DNA from: Dichetophora obliterata
Lineage: Eukaryota > Arthropoda > Insecta > Diptera > Sciomyzidae
Assembly (NCBI GenBank): GCA_963920525.1
Contig: OY986435.1
Coordinates: 303,993,408 to 304,057,407, forward strand
DNA length: 64,000 nt
Direction of reading: 5' to 3'
Made by a program: the position numbers and the translations under genes. This document shows, piece by piece, positions 13,252-26,140 of this stretch. The stretch's first letter is position 1. Each line of letters begins with the position of its first letter. The notes under the pieces are model-generated. The model was not told where the DNA came from. It saw nothing but the letters and a program-made list of their open reading frames with translations, and did no database searches.

Positions 13252-13499
13252 TAGAGATGGGCTCGTGAACTATTTTTGATGCATGACAATCATCTGTACG
13301 CGCACGCACGAACACGAAATAAATTTTTTCGTACTTACACGAGATATCTTCCATGGATATCTGCATACTATCTGATAGTCAAGCAGCTTTAAAAGCCCTA
13401 GAAACTGTTAAAATAACATCTGAAACATTTCTCAATTGCCACAGATCTGCCACGTGTCACGCCGTGACATACAAAAAACACGAAACGCGCCCATCTCTA
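13252..13499. mobile_element. 248-bp hAT-type MITE containing LINE RNase H sequence
   Basis: The TIRs are TAGAGATGGGC and the inverse GCCCATCTCTA. They are flanked by ATTAAAAC (13244-13251) and GTTAAAAC (13500-13507), an 8-bp duplication with one change, as expected for hAT. Bases about 13341-13448 read on the + strand as EISSMDICILSDSQAALKAL followed by ETVKITSETF, an RNase H fragment of the LINE type found at 38130-44760. The element seems to have captured, or been hit by, a LINE fragment. Confidence 0.82.
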
Positions 13500-13507
13500 G
13501 TTAAAAC

Positions 13508-14809
13508 TTCAGCACTAGCTGTCTTATAAATTAAAAAACATTAATCATCTGATGACCAGATGAAGGTTTACTTATATAGTTATGTAAAACAGAGTACATC
13601 GACTCAGTAAAAATTTTGTATAATAAAAGACTTTGCACAATATTCGAGTAGTTAACATATTTTTCAATTAAATCAGGACACTTCTCACAATATTTGAGAA
13701 ATATTTCAATTTCAATTTTCAATTTCAATTTGTTCAGTAAATGTAGTAGCATATAAGAATTATTCTCTTTTGCATGCCGCAAGTTAAAAAAAAAATTTAA
13801 CAAGATTATTAAATAAAATAACAACAGATGAGTAATGAATTAAAAACTTAAAATTATAAAAATGAATGAATGAATGAATGAATGAACTTTTGGATAAATT
13901 TAAAATTATAAAAATAATATGCAACAAATTTCGAGAAATATAATAAAAAATTCCTTAGAATAATAAGTGCAAAAGAATATAAAAAATTGTATGGAACTTG
14001 TTTATAAAAATAATATATAAATCTAACAAAATTGACAATTTATGAAAAAAAAGAAAAGCATTGAACGAATAGAAGCAAGTTGCTAACTAAATTATGTATT
14101 TTAAAAAAGAAAGTGATATCTTTTTTAGCAATAGTAAATACCCATTTTTAGATTTGTGAAATTGACACAAAGTACGTTTAAAGTTGAATTGAATTCTATG
14201 TCAAAGTTCTAATACAGTTTTTAGTTTTTCTGTCACATCATGATGACTTTATCCTTTCCAATAATGTTTCGTAAAAACAAGAGAATTTCAAAAGTTTTAA
14301 TTTTTTTATCAGAATATGTAGTCAAATATAGCTCAGAAAACATCAAAATGGTTAAATGAGTATTAGAAAATATTAAGTTTGATTTAGAATTGTCAAATAA
14401 TCATCAAAAAGCATAAAATGTGCTTCAGAATGATTGTGGTGAAACATAGCACCCACATAATAAAAATGACAAAAAAAAATAATAAGGAAAAAACCACTCA
14501 AATAAAAAATAAACCAACCACGATTGATTGAAAATTTTGTGGTGTTTTTTATATACTTATATAAAATTACCATAATTTTGTACGGATAAATTTTGGGTGA
14601 TTTTTCTTTGGAACATATTTACTACCGCACAGAATAGCAAATTAATAAGACATCATGTAATTTTCTATGTACTTTAGAAAACAAAAAAGGTGTTTCAAAA
14701 AATATCAAATTTGTATTGCTAGGTGTGGGCCAGGAAAGTCAGCTCAAGAGACTATATAGTAATCGCGTCTTCGTCCCAACATTAATTTATTTGGAATTTC
14801 TAATTCATA
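13508..14809. other. intron sequence
   Basis: A/T-rich intron with a (GAAT)n microsatellite at about 13862-13887. No coding motif or terminal-repeat element was seen. Confidence 0.6.
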
Positions 14810-14814
14810 AGCTG

Positions 14815-15560
14815 ATTTCATAAGTTAAAATAACATTTTGCTGAACTAGAAAAATTATTTTTTCTGGCAAAAAACAAAAGTATATTTATTTCATTAATAT
14901 TAATACAGAATATAATAATAAAGTATAATTTTCTTGAATTAATGTCGCTCACGGTGTTTGAATAAAATTTTGCTGAACTCGAAATATTATTTTTTCTGGC
15001 GCTTCTTTGACTCAAAACTAACATTTTTTCATATTTTTGACCTAGGTTTTCTCGGCCCATTTTTTTCTGCCGACATTGTTCGGTTTTTTTATACAATTTC
15101 CGACGTCATTGTTTAAACTTTCTCTTAAAATTCACTACGGAAATTGCAAAAATGTCTAAAACCATGTAATTAATTGTTCGAAAATTAAAAAGAAAAAAAT
15201 CGAAAAAAGAAAAATCAGAAACTCTAAGAATTAGCCGAGCCGAAATTGACTTGCATAATCTATTTTTGACTCAAAAGAATAAATTGTGGCACATGTGAAC
15301 CTATTTTGAGAGTAAGTTTAAAAGAAGACGTAGTAGTAAGTAAGTTTAAAAAACGAAAATTGTATGAAAAAACCGAAAAATTTCGGCAAAAAAAAAATGG
15401 GCTGGGACAACATAGGTCAAAATATGAAAAAGTTGTTAGTTCTTAGTCAAAGAAGCGACAGAAAAAATAAATTTTCCAGTTTAGCAAAATTTTATTTAAA
15501 CTTCTGCAATCAGGACCGTGAACGACATTAATTCAAGAAAATTATACTTTTCAACATAGA
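14815..15560. repeat. inverted repeat with a partial direct copy
   Basis: About 14925-15095 is repeated inverted at 15361-15546 (TATAATTTTCTTGAATTAAT with its inverse at the right end; CCCATTTTTTT with AAAAAAATGGG). The module TTTTGCTGAACTAGAAAAAT at about 14836 is repeated directly near 14968. This is a foldback of unknown family. Confidence 0.75.
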
Positions 15561-15645
15561 AAAAATAACGATGCATAATATATTAAATTAAAGATTTATA
15601 GCATAAACATAATAATTTAATGTGGTCTAATTTAGATAATAAGTA

Positions 15646-16175
15646 CAGGGTCCGCCATCTAACGTTTTTTTTTCAACTAGTGCTTATTTCGTGAATGGTA
15701 ACACTGAGATCATGTCTGATTTGACAGATAATTAGTTTTATCCTTCCGCTGAACGAATATGGTTGTGTATACGCTTGAACAACGCTGGGAAATATTGCGA
15801 CATTACTTTGAAAATCATGGTAATGTTGCAGAATGTGTGCGAAAATCGCGTATGGATTTTGGAAGAAGAGAAGCACTGTCAGCTCCGTATGTTCGTTATC
15901 TTGTGAAAAAAGTGAAAGAAACTGGCATCCTCCTCGATAAACCAAAGCGTGAAAAGCCAAAAACAGTGCGTACACCCGAGAATATTGCTGCTGTGGCAGA
16001 AAGTGTGCGTGAAGCGCCATCAACATCAATTCACCATCGTTCTCAATAATTGAACATTTCGGAGACATCATTGAGACGAATTTTGCATAAAGAAATAAAA
16101 AAAGAAATTTGAGAAAATATCCAGTAGTTTTTTATAGACTTTCCAAAAAAAAAAAAAGTTATTTGGCGGACCCTT
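15646..16175 (+). mobile_element. 530-bp mariner-like element coding only a helix-turn-helix protein
   Basis: The terminal repeats are AGGGTCCGCCATCTAAC at the left and AGGGTCCGCCAAATAAC on the inverted right end, flanked by TA at 15644-15645 and 16176-16177. The ORF at 15759-16049 (96 aa, MVVYTLEQRWEILRHYFENH) is a homeodomain-like HTH of the type found at the N-terminus of insect IS630/mariner transposases (DUF4817-like). It is followed in another frame by ISETSLRRILHKEI, the second helix-turn-helix. There is no DD(E/D) catalytic part, so the element is an internal deletion derivative. Confidence 0.85.
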
Positions 16176-16481
16176 TACAATATTAATATAAATGAATTAA
16201 ATAATGTATGAGAATATACTTTTGTTACAAATGTACTTCAGAATCCTTAAAATAGTCAAATTAGCTTTGGAAAAAATAATAGAAAATATATATTAGAGTA
16301 CCCATATGTGCCTTTTTCTGATTTTGTTCGCTCCCCGCCCATTTTCTCTTAGATTGAGGCTAAAAAATAAGATCTGCATAAAAAATTGGACTTCGGTAGT
16401 GAAAAAAACCCAGGCCCCCTGGGGTTAAAGGCCCAAAAACGGTTTAAAAATGGTACTTGGCTTATTTACTCTATATCTCTT

Positions 16482-18359
16482 AAAATAACAGTTTTACGCT
16501 CTTAAAACCTTTCGTAGTGTTTTACGCAGTCAAAGTCACGATTTGTAAGTAATATATTTTTTGAACGACCCTTGTAAATTTTTGGAAAGAGATATTTCTG
16601 TACAGTTAACATCATATCAAAGAGCATTAAATAAAGTTTAACGTACAGTTGGTTTTATTCCAAAATATTGATTTTTGGAGGCATGAGAGCATTCAAAATT
16701 TTTGTTTCAAAGGATTTTTCAAAGCAAGTGACTAATTTTCTTCATTGCAATTACATTTTCAGATGCATTATTGACACGCTAAAATATAATATTTTCAGAA
16801 AAGTGAATACATTTAGCTTAAAAAATCCAGCACACTTTTGGCAGCTGCATTACTAGAAAAAACATAATAGTATTTTTTAATATTGTTAAAATTAATTATC
16901 GTTTTGAAAAGGTTGCCAAAACACAATGAAAACACAAAACGCTTATGAAAATGAACGAAAAAAGAAACCTATTTTCTAGAGTGCATGAAGTTTAATATAA
17001 CATTGTTTTTCGAACAATTTTTTTTAATGTATTATTATTTCAAATAATTAATTTTTTTATTTTTTTGATCCTCATGGGATATATCGAATGGATAGATGTA
17101 CTGAAGAATCAATAAATTTTTTTGCTCGAGCTGGACTTTTTTTTCTTTCTCATTTTGTTGTAATCCGTAAAAAGTCTTGAAATCATTTTTCGATGCCGTC
17201 TATTCTTTTTGTTGGAATTTCGAATGCCTTATAAACTTACAATAATTCGTTTGTGACAATAGAAACACATTCCTTAACACTCTTATTTTCATCTTGTATC
17301 AAGTATAGTATTCTAGCAAAAACGTATTTTTTACAAGGGAGCATCTGTTCGTTGAAGCATTTTTTTTTCTGCCTACAATAAATATAATTATATGAACATT
17401 GGAATTATCTTATTTTATTTAACGAGCAATATTTGTTTGTATATTTGTTTGCTTGTAAATGAGTTCTCGAAAACGGCCCAAGCGATTTCGATGAAATTTT
17501 CAGTATAAGAGTTTTCGGGGCAAAAAATCGATCTGTGTTTCGTTTTTGAGAAAATTCGTTTAGCAGCACCCCCAATGTGCGATTGACGAATGACCGATTT
17601 ACGAAGCCAAAATTATTTTATTCGGAAAATATTTTATATTGAAGTATGTTATTTGATTTTAACATTGTACGACCATTGTAACATATTCAACATTGCAAAA
17701 AAAATTTGATTAGCAGCGCACATTGGGGTATTGGACCTATTTAGGCGGCCAAAATTATTTTATTCGGTAAAAAGTTGCTATTATATTACTAATAATTTTT
17801 TTGCCGATTTTCGTACATTTAATGGCGCTATACTTACTTTTAAACTGTGAAGTGAAAATGTTGCTATTGTAAAGAAATTAATTTTTATCGATATAAAATC
17901 TAAAAGAAAAAAATTTAAATACATACTTGGTTTTGGCGGGAAGCCGGGCTAAGCTGGACTTTTTAAACTAAATGTATTCACTTTTCCGAAAATATTATAT
18001 TTTAGCATGTCATCCATCTGAAAATGTGCTTGCAATGAAGAAAATTAGTCACTTGCTTTAAAAAATACTTTGAAAAACAATTTAAAATGCTCTCATACCT
18101 CTAAAAATCAATATTTTGGAATAAAACTAACTGTACATTAAACTTCATTTAATGCTCTTTGATATGGTGTTAACTGTTCAGAAATATCTCTTTCTAAAAA
18201 TTTACGAGGGTCGTTCAAAAATATATTTCTTACAAATCGCGACTTTGACTGCGTAAAACACTACGAAAGGTCATTTAAAGGTCAAATTTGGTTATAAAAA
18301 TGTGTACCTGTTTATTGTGCATAAAAATATTTGCAAAAGAGCGTAAAACTGTTATTTTA
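16482..18359. repeat. foldback with arms of 350-400 bp
   Basis: The left arm 16482-16831 is found inverted at 17953-18359, with many small indels. Matches include AAAATAACAGTTTTACGCTC with its inverse, TTTTACGCAGTCAAAGTC, and ATTGATTTTTGGAGGCATGA. The spacer of 1.1 kb holds A/T-rich DNA and a Helitron-like sentence (AACGGCCCAAGCGATTTCGA near 17473). It has no coding capacity. Confidence 0.85.
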
Positions 18360-18364
18360 TGCTC

Positions 18365-18640
18365 TCATATATATACATATAAAATCAAAACTGTTTGCGT
18401 GATACATCAAGACTCTAAAGCTACTGGACCGATTGAGCTGAAATTTTAGCAATCGATTTATTTCGAGCACGAGATAGATTTTTTATTTATTTAATTAGGC
18501 AAAAAGTTTGGTCACACCCGCTTTTACCGCCCACAAATCAATAAAAATGCTACATTTCAGACAGTTGGAAATGTATTAGACACATTAGGATACGGCTAAA
18601 GATGGGCGTGGCCTCAACAAAAGTGCGCCCACTTTTAAAA
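18365..18640. repeat. Helitron-like minisatellite remnant
   Basis: ACTGGACCGATTGAGCTGAA, GGTCACACCCGCTTTTACCG and ATGGGCGTGGCCTC resemble diverged units of the repeats of the Helitron at 51789-53515. The assignment is tentative. Confidence 0.4.
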
Positions 18641-18841
18641 AGATAAAAGTAGTAAAATATACTAAAAAGAGTCAAATGTACTTTTGAAAATACAAAGAAT
18701 AGTCAAATGTTCACAAGAATTGTGAAAAATGTATTTTTGAATAGCAAAATGTCCCTTACAAAACATTAAATGAACTAGAAAAAGGTAATAATGAACTACA
18801 AAATTAAAAAAAAAAAAATATACACTGCAATAGTAAAATGT

Positions 18842-19190
18842 AGGGAAAGTTCTCCTTAAGTGGATTTTTTTAATAACTTTTCAATAAAAAAGCATTTAGC
18901 AATAACATTTTTGTGTTTCCTTTTACTCTTTTATCTAAAATACATTTTAAATAAGGTAATTAGAAGTGGTCAAAACTTAAGGAAATTTTTTTCTGTTTGC
19001 CAAAAAAGACGTGTTTACGGTAACGCCCTTAACTTTTTTGTTTTGCGCATTTTATAATGCTGTCATCAGCAAAGACGTTGATAATCAAACTACCTTTCCA
19101 ACCCTTTAAACCAGTTTTCAATTCATTCTTTTGCTCAAATGTTATGACTTAAAAACAAAAGTAGGTCCACTTTAGAATAACTTCCCCTTC
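18842..19190. mobile_element. possible MITE with imperfect ends
   Basis: GGGAAAGTTCTCCTTAAGTGG on the left resembles the inverse of the right end (GGGGAAGTTATTCTAAAGTGG). The inner parts do not pair well and no target duplication is clear. The 65-residue open frame inside shows no domain. Confidence 0.4.
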
Positions 19191-19681
19191 TTTAAATCGT
19201 CTAGTGTTAAGCAAAATATACCATTTGATGCTTTCTGAAATATATACAAATACGAAATAACATTTATTTTTCTGAAGTAAGATTTTTAATTTCTGAAGTA
19301 TTATGTATATTTGATATAATTTCATCCTTACTTTATGCGTAAGAGATTGGAGAATTGTGATTTCTTCAGATCAATTAACTTTAATTTATTCATATTAAAT
19401 ATAAAGAATCCTATGTTTGCTTTTTTCTATCATTGCTTAAGAATTGAACTTTTTGAAATGCTTTTATTTAAAATTATGATTTAAAGATTATGACAGGAAA
19501 ACGAACAGGAAATGACAGGAGTAAAATTAGCGATTTAACAATTTCGAAGCACACTTTGCATTTTGGAAGCACATTTTATTGATAAAAATGTGCAAAAGCA
19601 CTTTTTTAAAGTTTAAGAGTTCAGAAATATCGATTATGATCTAATCACTTCTAACATGTGTATTATTATCATAACTTTTAA

Positions 19682-20684
<1,003 letters not shown>

Positions 20685-20784
20685 TGAATTTTGTTTTTAA
20701 CTTGTTACTCTTTATAAATTAGTTAAAAATATTTTTGCTTTACACATTACATTTGTTTTTTATTTTTTCTTTCTGCTCGTCTAG

Positions 20785-20836
20785 GTGTTGACTTGCTTCT
20801 TGCTGCCCCAACAGGAATATCAGCCAATCACACCAG
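20785..20836 (+). CDS. scrib: scrib short exon, end of LAP-specific segment a
   Basis: This 52-base exon lies between CGTCTAG and GGTGAGT. It encodes VLTCFLLPQQEYQPITP plus one base. The LPQQEYQ motif is conserved in Scribble. Phase 0 at the start and phase 1 at the end match the neighbours. The one-base remainder joins TT at 49478 to give Val, so the donor here is used across a 28.6 kb intron. Confidence 0.94.
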
Positions 20837-21054
20837 GTGAGTGTTATTGTAATCGATTCAAATATTGTTGTTATCCAGTTTTTACACGTTGTCCTTCAAA
20901 AAACTTTTTTTTAAATATATTTTACAAAACCACCAAATTACTTTTTCTTTTGCTTTAATTTTTGTTGGCAGTTTCGAAAAGTTGCTCCCTGCATGCGGTT
21001 AAATACACGTATTTTTTAATTCTAAAAAATAGCAATCATTTTATGTTGTCTACA

Positions 21055-24000
21055 GAGGTTAGGTTAAGGTAGCGGCCGGTTTTTGACATAGACCAGATAT
21101 TTGGTTCCACAGGGAATCTATTCTTGCTCTCCTAAGCACTGCCGTGGAATCAACCTGTACTAATAAATAAAAGTAGTGATGATCCCTGAGATCATAAAAA
21201 AAAGAGGCTACCTAGATGCTTGTGTCTTCGGCGGGATAGAGCGGGGCAAAACAGGCGATGCGATATCGTCTCCTACTCATCCTGTCTTTCGCATAAACCC
21301 CCATTCTTAGCATGCCTACATATAAGACAGTGCCCTATTATTACGCCTAACAGAATGGATAGATCTTTCCTCGCCATTTGAGTGAGCTTCGTCGTTGGTT
21401 GTTCGGCTAAACTAGGCCACATCTGTCTAACTGTGCTAGAGGTGGTGCTATGCTTCCACATGAAATTAGACATTTCTGTGACATGTTGCCTAAGAGCTAG
21501 CTCTTGCACGACGCAAGTGGCATGCCTAATATGTAAATGTCAGGCAGCAGCGTTACCGTTGCACCTTGACTAGCGAGCTCATCTACTCTAAAATTTCCAG
21601 GAATGTTTCTATTCCCAGACCAAGACCCAGACCAGATAAATGTCGAACTTATCGGCCATCTTATTAAGAGACGAGCGACATTTAAGGGCTGTTGGTCATG
21701 TTAGGAACACACCTCCAAGCGATTTAATCGCTGCTTGACTGTCCGTAAAAATGTTGATAACTCTAGTTTATATCTCACTCTATAAATTTTTCAGCCATTT
21801 CACAGCTCTATAAATGGCCATTATTTCAGTCAGTCTAAATAAGGTTCTGATGTCCAGATCCGTAGAAAAGACGCCTCCCCCGACTTTGTTTTCAAGTTTT
21901 GAGCCGTCAGTAAAAATATGCGCGCCAACTTGGCTTAGAGGCAATAGCCCGTCCCATTCTACTCTGGTTGGAATAACTGTGTAAAAGCCATTCTCGAATG
22001 AAAAAGTAGCAATAGTGTAATTGATGTTGCTAGGAAGTGCTTCTGCAAGATTGATAATAGAGGAGTGATCTGTACGAGTGTCAGTCCACTGCGAGGTTGC
22101 TCTTAGGCAGATGGCTGTTTCCTGCGTCATCCTTTTTCTCATAATATCCAGAGGTATTAAACAAAAAACTGTATTTAGAGCTTCAGATGAAGTGGACTTA
22201 AGCACTCCGCTGATACATACGGCTGCAGCTATTCGCACTTTCCCTAACAATTTTGCAACTAGACTGTGTTTTTAGTGCTGTCCATCATGAGATTGGCCCC
22301 ACTATAGCTGTGTAAGTCCAACGTGCAATATTCGGGGTAAGTCCCCACGTTTAACCCATAGCTTTCTTACAGACATATAAAGTAGCATTGGCTTTCCTAA
22401 TTTCCTCAAGAATATTCGGTTTCCAGCTTTACTTTCTATCCAAAATAAGTATTTTGCTCCTTCCACGAAGTGTAGCTGAGTGCCATCAACACGTGGAGGA
22501 ACTATGCGAGGAATTTTTATTTTACTTGTAAAAAGGACCTGCTCAGTTCTTTGGGGACTTACCCCCAGTCCAACAACTTTTGAGATCGGAGAGCGCTGAC
22601 CCAAGCAGCTTCAAGAGAGTGCTAGGAAACTTTCTCTTTGCAGCGATAGCTACGTCATCCGCATAGGCAATCACCTTGCAACCCACCTTTTATATTTTTC
22701 TCAGTACATTAACTACAAAGTTCCACAATAAAGGTGACAGAACACCCCCCTGAGAAATGCCTCTACTCACAAATCTGCTGGCCTTTGAGTCACCTAAGAC
22801 GCACTGACGACTCTGCTGGTCAGCAGGTTTTTTATCAGTGCACAAAGTGACTCATCCACCAGAAGCTTTATGAATACGCTAATAATTCCCCCGGAAGAAC
22901 ATTGTTAAAGTCGTCTTCTATGTCTAGAAATGCTACGATTGTGTACTCCTTGTGAAAAAAGGAATTTTCTTTAAAGTCTACCAGGGAGTACAAGGGCCGT
23001 TTATACAGACCTACCTTTCATTTTGTGAACCTGAGCGTCAACGAATATGAGCGTCAATCAGTATTTTGAGTGTTTTCATCAGGAAAGATGATAGCCTTAT
23101 GGGTTTAAAAAACCTCCTTTGGATTCGTTTGCGATATCCTACCCGCTTTAGGAATAAAAACCACCTTTACCTCCCTCTATTTTCATTGTATATATGTCAT
23201 GACAACCTTTAAAAACAACAATAAGTCGTGGAAGGATTATAGACGCTGTCTGCTGCAGTGCGACTGGACTAATAAGATCAGGCCCGGCAGACTTATATGG
23301 CTTGCAACTAATCAGATACCATTTGATCCTGTTCTCTGATATGATATTTGCAGGATTACTCAACGTTTGAGCCCTCTTACACCTAATGTGAGTGGCGTCC
23401 ACAGAGCAATCCGGGAAGTGGGTACTCAGAAGAAGATCAAAGGTTTCCTCGCTGGAGGATGTCCAGATATTGTCTAATTTCTTTAAGTAGCTTGGATACC
23501 TAGGTTTAGAAGCGAGGATCTTACGGAGTCTTGATACTACGGAAGATTCCTCTATATTCCCGCAGAAAAGCCTCCAGACCTTTCGAAGTGCTTTCTTAGA
23601 AATTTTCAAACTGGATTTATACTCATCCCAGCATTGAGTTCTACCCGATTTTTAAGCTTTATTAAAAATCTGTCTACACTAAGACCTTAGATTACTTATT
23701 TCTCTTGACTACCAAGGAGGTTTTGGTTTACCTCTTGGGGCGCCCTTAGGGCATGAGTTTTTTAAAGTTTAATTTAAAGTCCCCATCAGCCGCTCCACCA
23801 TTGAATCGCGTTCATGTGGCGTCGAGGGGGTTACGCTGCTTCCACAACCTCCCTGAATTCACACCAATTTGTTTTATTAAGATTCCTAAAAACAGTTTGG
23901 CTATTGACGTGGCTTTTTAGACCCAATGTTATAAAGCTATGATCAGAAAAGGCGTACTCCTGAAACACTTTCCAGCCCGTGGTCTTATCATAAACGAAGT

Positions 24001-25255
24001 CAGAGACTAGGGTAATGTCTTAAGACTTCACGCCTACTGCGAGTAACAAAGGTTGGCTCGTTCCCAACTTTACAAATATATATATTACTATTAAGTAAAT
24101 AATCAAACAAGAACTCACCTCTTTCATTCACATCTGTGCTTCCCCAGACTGTATGGTGTGCATTCGCGTCAGCTACGATAACCAGGCCACGCTTCTTCCT
24201 CTCTGCCTGGGTAACTAGACGTCGCAGATTATCAGGTGGCGGTGGCTCGGGATTAGTCATGAACTAGGTATGCCGACGTAACACAGCAGTTGCACGGTCC
24301 CCACTCAAGACTAACCGCCACTAAATCTTGATCACTGAAATTATATAGTAAAAAAGAGTTAAAACAGGTTTTCGCTAGTAAACACGATCTGGGAGTACTG
24401 TGCCAAGGGCGAAGAACAATTTATAACCGTATATGTTCAAGTCACAAACCTTGCCTCCATGAGTCAAAAGCTCCTGGATTAGGAGCTATCTCTATATATT
24501 TTCCGCCTTTATTAAGGTGGATTACTAATTCAGCGCTGCCTGCCTTTGAACGGTGTAGGTTGATCTGCAGCAACCAGTTGACTAGTTCGGAGTTTACTCT
24601 CCGCGGCCTCAATTATGGTATTGTCTCCAATATTCAAATAAGACTCCAGAAGCTGTTTCTCTGAAATCTCATCGCATATGTCGGCAATACCATATTTCGA
24701 CGATGCCGCTGATATCCCATCACTATATCTTTTGACGCATCCTCCTTCAGAGGAGCGCTTGCCAATGCTCGGTCTGCATCTATCGTCGCGTTAATAGCAG
24801 AATCTTTTACCACAACCTCCCTTAGAGGAGTGCTTTCTTCTACGCTTGCGTTATCCGCTAGCTTAACCTTCTTATTTACCTTCACGAGTAGAATTTCCGC
24901 ATTTTCCTAAAGGAAAAAAAGAAGCATCGTCTAAAGTAAGGAAAACCTGCCTAGCACCATTTTTGGGATCCTCCATTTTGGCAACCCTACAGTTGCGAAC
25001 CGGAAGAAGAGGGTTGGAAACTCTTAGAGTTTCCAAAATTTTTCTTGGCTCTGTGGGCTCCAGAAGTAGTCAGACTGCTAGGGATTTCCTTTCCTTTGAG
25101 ACCGCTTCTAACCGTGCGCTTGTCCACACTTTACCTACTTTGGCGATAGCCACCTTGTAAAAAGTGACGTTTGGCATCAGATTGGTTGCAAGCTTAGCTT
25201 CCACCAACCTCCAGTTCGCGGCCGAGATCCCAAAGTCCTTCGCCCCCTATCCCCT
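21055..25255 (-). pseudogene. I-superfamily LINE with endonuclease, RT and RNase H
   Basis: Reading from right to left on the minus strand, an ORF1-like tail (about 24634-25250) includes MEDPKNGARQVFLTLDDASF. The endonuclease (24000-24260) includes GLVIVADANAHHTVWGSTD, and the RT palm is split over frames. ISENRIKWYLISCKPYKSAG and DLISPV are at about 23250-23350, SRGISQGGVLSPLL at about 22740-22780, and VIAYADDV at about 22650-22675. RNase H (21780-22250) has HIFTDGSKLENKVGGGVFST. A C-terminal IIGHCLICRHA segment lies at 21273-21509. Many stops and frameshifts kill it. The right-to-left orientation is antisense to scrib. RNase H after RT is known for I, R1 and Loa-type LINEs; I do not choose among them. 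Confidence 0.88.
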
Positions 25256-25740
25256 ATAATGTAAAAACATATTTTTCACAAAAATTTGGCACCACTTTTA
25301 CTTTCCTAATGAGAGCCAGCTCTCGCACAGTGGATCTTCTACGTGTATATGAATCCACAATGCGTGAAATACATCATACATAATTTCATCTGTTTAAAGC
25401 AGGTGCATTTCTATAAAAAATATTCGGTGCACTCCTTTTCCCTACTCGAATTCATTTAAAAAACTTATCAAAATCGGTTGAGAAAAATGGAAGAAATTTG
25501 CGAAAAGAAAAAATATAGATGAAAAAACACTCAAATTTTTTGTGCAAAATTGTTTTTTGTGTTTTTGTGTTTTTGTTTTAAGAAAACAGTTTTCAACGTA
25601 AAATTGACTTCTATTGTGAAAAGGTTATTATAATTTTTTAATATGATAACTAGTATGTATTTATTTACTATTTTATGTTTTTTTGAAACTGCGCATGGGC
25701 GATGCGGCGGCTTTCCTCACTTTCGCCAGCACCCATGAGC
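25256..25740. other. intron sequence between LINE and hAT remnant
   Basis: No recognisable gene. It may be non-coding sequence of the hAT element whose C-terminus follows. Confidence 0.4.
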
Positions 25741-25744
25741 GTTC

Positions 25745-25970
25745 AATTTCATGAAATCTATGAAAAATAAATACTCATCTGCCTGGGCTGTCGCAAAAAA
25801 TTGTTGTCTATTGTTGCAAATTCAGTGTCTTCCGAGAGATTATTCGCTCATGCTGATCTCACAGCAAATCAGGTGCGAAATCGGACTTCGCCAGAACACC
25901 TTAATGTGTCGGTGTTTCTACGGTAATGGGTCAACAAATATTAATTTTTTATTTAAAAGAATCAAGTGTT
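25745..25970 (+). pseudogene. hAT transposase C-terminal remnant
   Basis: In one + frame the DNA reads KKLLSIVANSVSSERLFAHA, then NRTSPEHLNVSVFLR, stop, WVNKY. This is the hATC dimerisation motif (P/S.SERLF..A......R..L.P..L....FL), shorter than 80 residues, with one internal stop. No upstream catalytic part was recognised. Confidence 0.75.
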
Positions 25971-26140
25971 TAAGGGTTTCAAACTATTCAAACAAAAATA
26001 TAAACTACAATTGAAAATCATAGAACTTATTTTTTATTTATAAGACTGAGGTTTAACAAAAGTCGATTTTATTAATTATTAATTAAAATTATTTTTTAAA
26101 CATTATTTTTAAACATGTTGGCTATGTTTTACAATATATA

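Noticed and set aside
15673..16071. 132-aa minus-strand frame
   Set aside because: The + strand frame in the same place has a recognisable transposase HTH and lies between TIRs; the minus frame has no motif.
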